DNA of 64,000 nt from Silvania confinis. Its GTDB lineage: Bacteria; Pseudomonadota; Gammaproteobacteria; Enterobacterales; Enterobacteriaceae. Location: positions 107,506-171,505 of the forward strand of contig NZ_JAMGZJ010000069.1 of NCBI RefSeq assembly GCF_025564085.1, written 5' to 3'. Position 1 is the stretch's first letter. The number at the start of each line of letters is the position of its first letter. Below, in pieces: positions 59,410-64,000 of the stretch. A program made the position numbers and the translations under genes. The notes below the pieces were generated by a model that saw only the letters and a program-made list of their open reading frames with translations, did not search any database and had not been told where the DNA came from.

Positions 59410-59976
59410 ATGAACACAAATACAACTAATACCCGAGAAAAAATCCTCACGACGGCTGAGGAACTCATTTACCAGAACGGCATTCATGCTACCGGCATGG
59501 ATCTTCTGGTGAAGACGTCAGGCGTCGCGCGCAAAAGTATCTATCGCTATTTCGCCAACAAAGACGAAGTGGCGGCGGCCGCGCTGAATGCGCGTGATGT
59601 GCGCTGGATGGAATGGTTCCGCTCCGAGTGCGACAAAGCGGATACGCCGCAGGCGCGGATCCTGAATATTTTTACCGTACTTAAGGGCTGGTTTGAGTCA
59701 GAAGGCTATCGCGGCTGCGCATTCATCAATACCGCCGGTGAGGTAGGCGACAGCGCCGATCCTGTGCGACAGATTGCCAGACTGCACAAACAGAAATTAC
59801 TCGATTACACGCGTGAACTTACCGGGCAACTGAATATTGAACACGCCTCACCCCTGGCCCGGCAGCTGCTGATACTGATTGAGGGTGCCATCACAATGTC
59901 ACGCGTGATGGGCGATTACAGTGCCGCCGACGATGCAAGGGATATAGCTGAGCTGTTACTGAAACAGGTCTCGTAA
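59410..59976 (+). CDS. TetR-family repressor, possibly from a leaderless mRNA
   Basis: 188 residues. The helix-turn-helix is TGMDLLVKTSGVARKSIYRYFANKDEVAA (about 28-56), followed by a ligand domain with a YRGCAFINTAGE stretch common in this subgroup. No Shine-Dalgarno precedes the ATG, and the promoter geometry puts the transcript start at or next to the ATG, suggesting leaderless translation. The same operator is found before its own gene and before the DUF1348 gene, so both are probably repressed by it. Confidence 0.9.
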   Translation: MNTNTTNTREKILTTAEELIYQNGIHATGMDLLVKTSGVARKSIYRYFANKDEVAAAALNARDVRWMEWFRSECDKADTPQARILNIFTVLKGWFESEGYRGCAFINTAGEVGDSADPVRQIARLHKQKLLDYTRELTGQLNIEHASPLARQLLILIEGAITMSRVMGDYSAADDARDIAELLLKQVS

Positions 59977-59986
59977 TCGAGACCTG
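59965..59986 (+). terminator. Hairpin at the TetR stop codon
   Basis: CAGGTCTCG-TAAT-CGAGACCTG, perfect nine-base arms with the stop codon in the loop. There is no T-run after it, so it may stabilise or end the mRNA with help. Confidence 0.4.
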
Positions 59987-60142
59987 ATTGCCAACGCTGA
60001 ATCATTCTATTAGTTACATTACGCGGGGAACGGCTCGAATACATAACATTCGAGACGTTCAATTTTGATATTACGCTTATCGAAGAGTGACTGTCTGATA
60101 TAAAAAATCAGCCCATACTGTCTAATCATGAAATAACCTATG

Positions 60143-60166
60143 CCGACTTTTGTCGGATTTTTTATT
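60143..60166 (+). terminator. Intrinsic terminator between TetR and DUF1348 genes
   Basis: CCGAC-TTTT-GTCGG followed by ATTTTTTATTT. Short stem, good T-run. It separates the TetR transcript from the DUF1348 promoter. The remaining 59987-60340 holds no gene I can support. Confidence 0.65.
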
Positions 60167-60343
60167 TGCACTACGCCCCCCCTGCAATTACACCCTACCC
60201 ACTATTTCATCACCGAGCCCAACACAACGCCACATCGAATTAAACCATTTAAAAACAGTAGCTAACACCATTCATGCTTATTGAAAGAAGAGCAACCCCC
60301 TCTCCTGCCACCCCTATTCCCATCACCTTATTAAATACTCCCT

Positions 60344-60375
60344 TGACGAGGTAGAACGAACGTTCTACCATGAAT
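60344..60375 (+). promoter_or_regulatory. Promoter and TetR operator of the DUF1348 gene
   Basis: TTGACG and TACCAT flank a 17-base spacer, and GGTAGAACGAACGTTCTACC (60350-60369) covers the spacer and the -10 box, with nine-base perfect arms. It is a stronger version of the site before the TetR gene, so tight repression by that TetR is likely. The predicted 5' untranslated region is about 160 bases, with AGGAG only at the gene itself. Confidence 0.75.
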
Positions 60376-60540
60376 GCATGGACAACAAGTGACTCCCCAG
60401 GTCAGATGAATATCCACGCTGATGCATTATTCAGAACTGTCATTAGCGTAACGGAAATAAGTTAGCAAGGGGCGAAGCCTTATGTCTGAATATTGAAAAT
60501 AGCTTAACCGGGTCTATCCACATTTACAGGAGTCTTAACC

Positions 60541-61017
60541 ATGACTGATTCACAAAATCGTCCGCCGCTTCCTCCCTTCTCCCTCGAATCTGCGATTGAA
60601 AAAGTGCGTCTCGCTGAAGATGGCTGGAACAGCCGCGATGCTGAAAAAGTGTCGCTGGCCTACTCTCTGGACACCCAATGGCGTAACCGTGCCGAATTCG
60701 CCGTCAATCGCGAAGAAGCCAGAGGGTTCCTTGAACGCAAATGGAAAAAAGAGCTCGAGTATCGCCTGATCAAAGAATTATGGGCGTTTGGTGGCAACCG
60801 CATAGCGGTCCGTTATGCCTACGAGTGGCGCGATGACTCAGGTAACTGGTTCCGCTCTTACGGTAACGAGAACTGGGAATTCGGCGAAGACGGTCTGATG
60901 CAGCGTCGCTTTGCCTGTATCAATGACATGCCGATCAAAGAAAGTGAACGCAAGTTCCACTGGCCGCTGGGTCGTCGTCCTGACGATCATCCGGGGTTAT
61001 CCGATCTGGGCCTGTAA
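60541..61017 (+). CDS. DUF1348 / NTF2-like protein
   Basis: 158 residues with ACAGGAG upstream. The sequence fits DUF1348, a compact NTF2/SnoaL-type fold: [34 protein letters not shown], then [50 protein letters not shown] and DLGL near the end. The NTF2 cavity often binds a hydrophobic ligand or acts as an isomerase or hydrolase; no catalytic residues can be named. It is controlled by the upstream TetR through a shared operator, so it likely handles the compound sensed by that TetR. Confidence 0.88.
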   Translation: MTDSQNRPPLPPFSLESAIEKVRLAEDGWNSRDAEKVSLAYSLDTQWRNRAEFAVNREEARGFLERKWKKELEYRLIKELWAFGGNRIAVRYAYEWRDDSGNWFRSYGNENWEFGEDGLMQRRFACINDMPIKESERKFHWPLGRRPDDHPGLSDLGL

Positions 61018-61037
61018 CGCTGAAATAAAGCCTAAGC

Positions 61038-61061
61038 GACCAGCCGATTCACCGGCTGGTC
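61038..61061. terminator. Bidirectional hairpin between DUF1348 and cybB
   Basis: GACCAGCCG and CGGCTGGTC form perfect nine-base arms around ATTCAC, midway between two converging genes. Confidence 0.55.
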
Positions 61062-61078
61062 AGAGGGGGTCGGGCAGA

Positions 61079-61606
61079 TTAACGCTTTTTCGGCATCATG
61101 CGCAGCAGGGTGTTGTCTTTCCAGAAGTAATGGTGAAGCAGCGCGGCAAAGGCGTGAATGCCGATAATAACGTAGCCGAGGTTGGCTAGGGTCACGTGCC
61201 AGGACTTCATCAAATCCACCACGTCAAAATTAGACTCGGCGGCGTGCGGCATACCCAGTCCGAAGGCAAACCAGGTGTTGCCCCGGTTATACATCATCAC
61301 CAGGCCGATTATCGGCAGCGCAATAAACAGCAGGTAGATCGCCAGGTGGCCGAGGTGGGATAAGCCGATGTACATCGGTTTCGGTTTTGGCACGATCGGC
61401 GGAGCCGGATACTTAAGCCGCACCAGCAGGCGCGCCACCATCAACACCAGGATCGAGATCCCGCAGGAAACGTGGATCATGTTAATCAGCGGGCGTGCGC
61501 TGCGCGGGAAAAAGCCGCGAAACTCCATGGCACAGTAGGCCACGATCACCAGCAAGAACACTAACCAGTGAATACCGATTTGCAGGCCGGTGTATTTATT
61601 ACGCAT
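61079..61606 (-). CDS. cybB: Cytochrome b561
   Basis: 175 residues from the ATG at 61606; E. coli CybB has 176. The start MRNKYTGLQIGIHWLVFLLVIVAYCAMEFRGFFPR and the end HHYFWKDNTLLRMMPKK closely follow the E. coli protein. Four membrane helices carry the heme-ligating histidines (IHWLV, MIHVSCG, SWHVTLAN, GIHAFAALLHHY). It is an inner-membrane di-heme protein that oxidises superoxide with ubiquinone as acceptor in E. coli (as superoxide oxidase). It is divergent from gapC, as in E. coli, which helps place the window in Enterobacteriaceae. Confidence 0.95.
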   Translation of the reverse strand: MRNKYTGLQIGIHWLVFLLVIVAYCAMEFRGFFPRSARPLINMIHVSCGISILVLMVARLLVRLKYPAPPIVPKPKPMYIGLSHLGHLAIYLLFIALPIIGLVMMYNRGNTWFAFGLGMPHAAESNFDVVDLMKSWHVTLANLGYVIIGIHAFAALLHHYFWKDNTLLRMMPKKR

Positions 61607-61793
61607 AAGACTTTCCTGAATATAAGGCGAACAAAAATGTAAAATAACCACCTTCCGTTAAAAATTCATTAAGTTTTGTCCATGGATTTTCAAAAACTTC
61701 CCGATAAATGAAGCATCTTCAATTGCCTCCGTCAGGCTGATGGTCTAATCCTGGTGGAGTTCAACATCCCGTACGTCCATTCAGGAGAACATC

Positions 61794-62795
61794 ATGAGTA
61801 AGATTGGCATTAACGGTTTTGGTCGCATTGGTCGACTGGTACTGCGTCGATTACTGGAAACCCAGGACAGTAATACCGTGGTGGCGATAAACGATTTAAC
61901 GTCGCCGAAAGTGTTGGCCTACCTGTTAAAACACGACTCAAACTACGGCGCGTTCCCGTGGAGCGTGGACTTCACCGAAGATTCGCTGATCGTCGACGGC
62001 AAATCGATTGCGGTGTACGCCGAAAAAGAAGCCAAACATATCCCGTGGCAGACCGCCGGGGTGGATCTGGTGGTGGAATGCACCGGGTTCTACACCTCGA
62101 AAGAATCGTCGCAGGCGCACCTCGACGCCGGGGCCAAAAAAGTGCTCATCTCCGCCCCCGCTGGCGAGATGAAAACCATCGTCTTTAACGTCAACGACGA
62201 CACCATTGACGCCAGCGATACCATTATCTCTGTCGCCTCCTGCACCACCAACTGCCTGGCACCGCTGGCCAAGGTACTGCACGATGCCTTTGGCATCCGG
62301 GCGGGCACCATGACCACTATCCACGCCTATACCGGCACCCAGGCGCTGGTCGATGGCCCACGCGGGAAGGATCTGCGCGCCTCGCGGGCAGCAGCGGAAA
62401 ATATCATCCCCCATACCACCGGGGCGGCGAAAGCCATCGGGCTGGTGATCCCGGATCTGAGCGGCAAGCTGAAGGGCCATGCCCAGCGCGTGCCGGTAAA
62501 AACCGGTTCCGTGACCGAGCTGGTGGCTATTCTGAACAAGAAAGTCACCGTCGATGAGATCCATGCGGCGCTGAAAAAGGCCACCGAGGGCAATGACTCC
62601 TTTGGCTATACCGAGGAAGAGATTGTCTCGTCTGACGTTATCGGCTCGCATTTTGGCTCGGTGTTCGACGCTACCCAGACCGAAGTCACCGATGCGGGTG
62701 ATGTGCAGCTGGTGAAAACGGTCGCCTGGTACGACAACGAATACGGGTTTGTCACCCAACTGGTGCGAACCTTAGATAAATTCGCTGCCCTTTAA
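61794..62795 (+). CDS. gapC: Glyceraldehyde-3-phosphate dehydrogenase paralogue
   Basis: 333 residues, intact. The NAD-binding start [17 protein letters not shown] and active-site [13 protein letters not shown] with C150 are present, with [11 protein letters not shown] and the terminal [20 protein letters not shown]. Asp at 34 (AINDL) indicates NAD preference. It is the gapC paralogue, not gapA, by its place beside cybB. In E. coli K-12 gapC is a pseudogene; here every residue needed for catalysis looks intact. CAGGAG precedes the ATG. The role beside gapA is unclear. Confidence 0.93.
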   Translation: MSKIGINGFGRIGRLVLRRLLETQDSNTVVAINDLTSPKVLAYLLKHDSNYGAFPWSVDFTEDSLIVDGKSIAVYAEKEAKHIPWQTAGVDLVVECTGFYTSKESSQAHLDAGAKKVLISAPAGEMKTIVFNVNDDTIDASDTIISVASCTTNCLAPLAKVLHDAFGIRAGTMTTIHAYTGTQALVDGPRGKDLRASRAAAENIIPHTTGAAKAIGLVIPDLSGKLKGHAQRVPVKTGSVTELVAILNKKVTVDEIHAALKKATEGNDSFGYTEEEIVSSDVIGSHFGSVFDATQTEVTDAGDVQLVKTVAWYDNEYGFVTQLVRTLDKFAAL

Positions 62796-62802
62796 TTTCA
62801 CC

Positions 62803-62823
62803 GCGGACAGCCCTGCTGTCCGC
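62803..62823 (+). terminator. Hairpin after gapC
   Basis: GCGGACAG-CCCTG-CTGTCCGC, perfect eight-base arms, a few bases after the gapC stop codon. The T-run is weak. Confidence 0.5.
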
Positions 62824-62899
62824 AAGCTGTGAATTTGTTCCGGTTTTCATTTCATTAACCCTGATATAACAAACGCTTTCCACAAGAGGGAGCGTTAAC

Positions 62900-63826
62900 A
62901 TGGAAGCATTGAGCCGCGACACCTTAGAACAGCAGATGGCGCAAGCCGTTGCCCGTTCAGCCACTTTTCCGATCTGGCCCCCCCCTGAAGCGCCAGGCGC
63001 GCATTCCAGCGACGCCGTCTTTACCCCCGAGCCACGCCACAGCGGCACCTCCGCGTTCGATCGCGCCGTCACCGGCGTGCGGGCCCCGCAAATCACCGTC
63101 TACGCCCCGGATAAACCCAACGGCATCGGTATTCTGGTGGCACCGGGCGGTTCGTATCGTCGGGTGGTGCTGGATAAAGAAGGCAGCGCGCTGGCGGCGT
63201 TCTTTAACCCACGCGGCTATACCCTGTTTGTGATGACCTACCGCGCGCCGGGCGATGGTCATGAAGAAGGTGCCGACGCGCCGCTGGCCGACATACAGCG
63301 GGCGATGCGGGTGATCCGCGCCAATGCCCGGGAATGGAAGCTGGATCCATCCCGCATCGGGGTGCTGGGCTTTTCCGCAGGCGGGCACGTGGCGGCCAGC
63401 CTCGGCACCCGCCACGATGAAGCGGTGTATACGCCGCTGGACGCCGTCGACGAATGCTCTGCCCGCCCGGCGTTTATGGCGCTGGCGTATCCGGTGATCA
63501 CCATGCACAGCGGGCCGCACCATCCTGGCTCACGCCACGAGCTGATGGGCGACACGCCGACCGAGGCGCAGATCCGCCACTATTCGCTGGAAGACCGGGT
63601 CACTCGCGACGCACCGCCGACCTTCCTGTTGCATGCGTCAGACGATCCGGCGGTGAAAGTAGAGAACAGCCTGATGATGTTCAACGCCTTGCGCCGCCAG
63701 GGTGTGGCGGTAGAGATGCATCTGTTCGAGCGCGGGAAACACGGATTTGGTATTCGGGATGCCCAGGGATTGCCGCTGGCCGTATGGCCGGAGTTGATGA
63801 TGAACTGGATTGCAACGAAGGTGTAA
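62900..63826 (+). CDS. Alpha/beta hydrolase of the acetyl-xylan-esterase-like group
   Basis: 308 residues, no signal peptide. The oxyanion loop VAPGGSYRRVV (80-90), nucleophile Ser159 in GVLGFSAGGHVAAS, acid in HASDDPAVKVENS and base in RGKHGFGIRD are all present, as in the BD-FAE/acetyl-esterase group. The N-terminal 60 residues are an extension rich in Pro and Ser. It probably removes acetyl or other short acyl groups from sugars or small esters in the cytosol. CAAGAGGGAGCG precedes the ATG. It lies 104 bases after gapC behind a hairpin, so it is probably transcribed on its own. Confidence 0.88.
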   Translation: MEALSRDTLEQQMAQAVARSATFPIWPPPEAPGAHSSDAVFTPEPRHSGTSAFDRAVTGVRAPQITVYAPDKPNGIGILVAPGGSYRRVVLDKEGSALAAFFNPRGYTLFVMTYRAPGDGHEEGADAPLADIQRAMRVIRANAREWKLDPSRIGVLGFSAGGHVAASLGTRHDEAVYTPLDAVDECSARPAFMALAYPVITMHSGPHHPGSRHELMGDTPTEAQIRHYSLEDRVTRDAPPTFLLHASDDPAVKVENSLMMFNALRRQGVAVEMHLFERGKHGFGIRDAQGLPLAVWPELMMNWIATKV

Positions 63827-63832
63827 GTCTGT

Positions 63833-63867
63833 GATGCCGGGCGGCAGCTTCGCCTTGCCCGGCCTAC
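63833..63867. repeat. REP element
   Basis: GATGCCGGGCGGCAGC, then TTCGCCTTGCCCGGCCTAC, is a typical enterobacterial repetitive extragenic palindrome, directly after the esterase stop codon. Confidence 0.85.
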
Positions 63868-63890
63868 TTAAAACTCCCTCTCCCCGTGGG

Positions 63891-64000
63891 TGTACAGACT
63901 GGGGACATAGTGAACGCTTGTTCGGGGACATGGTAGACACTTACAACTAAGGCATAAGAACCCGTATATGGAGTCGCTTATGCCGTGGGATGCGAGAGAT
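63891..64000 (+). mobile_element. IS481-family insertion sequence, left end (cut by window)
   Basis: The terminal sequence TGTACAGACTGGGGACATAG is followed by the repeated GGGGACATGGTAGACACTTA, as at the ends of IS481-family elements such as those of enterobacteria. The transposase begins at 63980. The rest, with the right end, lies outside. Placement of the exact left tip is uncertain by a few bases. Confidence 0.75.
63980..64000 (+). CDS. IS481-family transposase (first 7 codons)
   Basis: ATG after TGGAG opens MPWDARD, the usual first residues of IS481-type DDE transposases as I recall them. Only seven codons are in the window, so integrity cannot be judged. Confidence 0.65.

Overview
This is chromosomal DNA of a member of the Enterobacteriaceae. 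The right end holds cybB (cytochrome b561) next to an intact gapC, a gene pair also adjacent in Escherichia coli. Start sites, LysR/TetR/GlxA regulators, a chaperone-usher fimbrial operon and a REP element also fit this family. The genus cannot be fixed from the sequence; the Enterobacter/Lelliottia/Leclercia/Klebsiella neighbourhood is an inference. About half the window is accessory DNA.

Layout. 1-14.6 kb is a patchwork of small regulator/enzyme pairs: a cut GntR regulator, LysR/nitroreductase, hydrolase/GlxA-type regulator, LysR/EamA exporter, oxidoreductase/TetR with a perfect operator, a truncated glyoxalase-type gene, and a second tryptophanyl-tRNA synthetase (trpS2). The trpS2 gene is preceded by a Trp-Trp leader peptide and hairpins typical of attenuation. 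14.6-19.5 kb is a four-gene fimbrial operon (pilin, chaperone, usher, tip adhesin). 20.4-21.75 kb has three small genes.

21.8-53.0 kb is a visibly GC-rich block built around sulfate-ester hydrolysis and the cell envelope. The leftward unit 38727-21765 encodes a 3226-residue autotransporter, an MscS-type channel, two Omp85 barrels without POTRA domains, another barrel, a DUF4056-like protein and a FadL-like porin. Divergent from it is an exported SdsA/YjcS-type alkylsulfatase, followed by a small barrel gene with a probable frameshift. A second leftward operon (51840-42063) runs: Ser-type arylsulfatase, its radical-SAM maturase, MoxR ATPase, DUF58, DUF4381, BatA, a BatB/BatC-like protein, BatD-like, and an exported HAD phosphatase. 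From the maturase onward its genes overlap or abut with no gap. A second MscS channel diverges from it. This block is the best candidate for an undescribed system. My inference is that the MoxR/Bat module serves the sulfatase or its membrane partners, while the autotransporter, barrels and alkylsulfatase capture, import and hydrolyse sulfated, perhaps amphipathic, substrates.

53.0-57.2 kb is degraded mobile DNA: a hairpin-rich noncoding stretch, a P4/P1-like ash-immunity remnant, a duplicated segment of about 110 bp, a HigBA toxin-antitoxin pair with twin operators, a DapA-family gene and a broken DMT transporter. 57.4-63.8 kb holds a KGG-repeat stress protein, a dehalogenase-like hydrolase divergent from a CGNR regulator, and a TetR/DUF1348 pair sharing an operator. 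In that pair the TetR mRNA may be leaderless. cybB, gapC and an esterase follow. The window ends inside an IS481-type insertion sequence.
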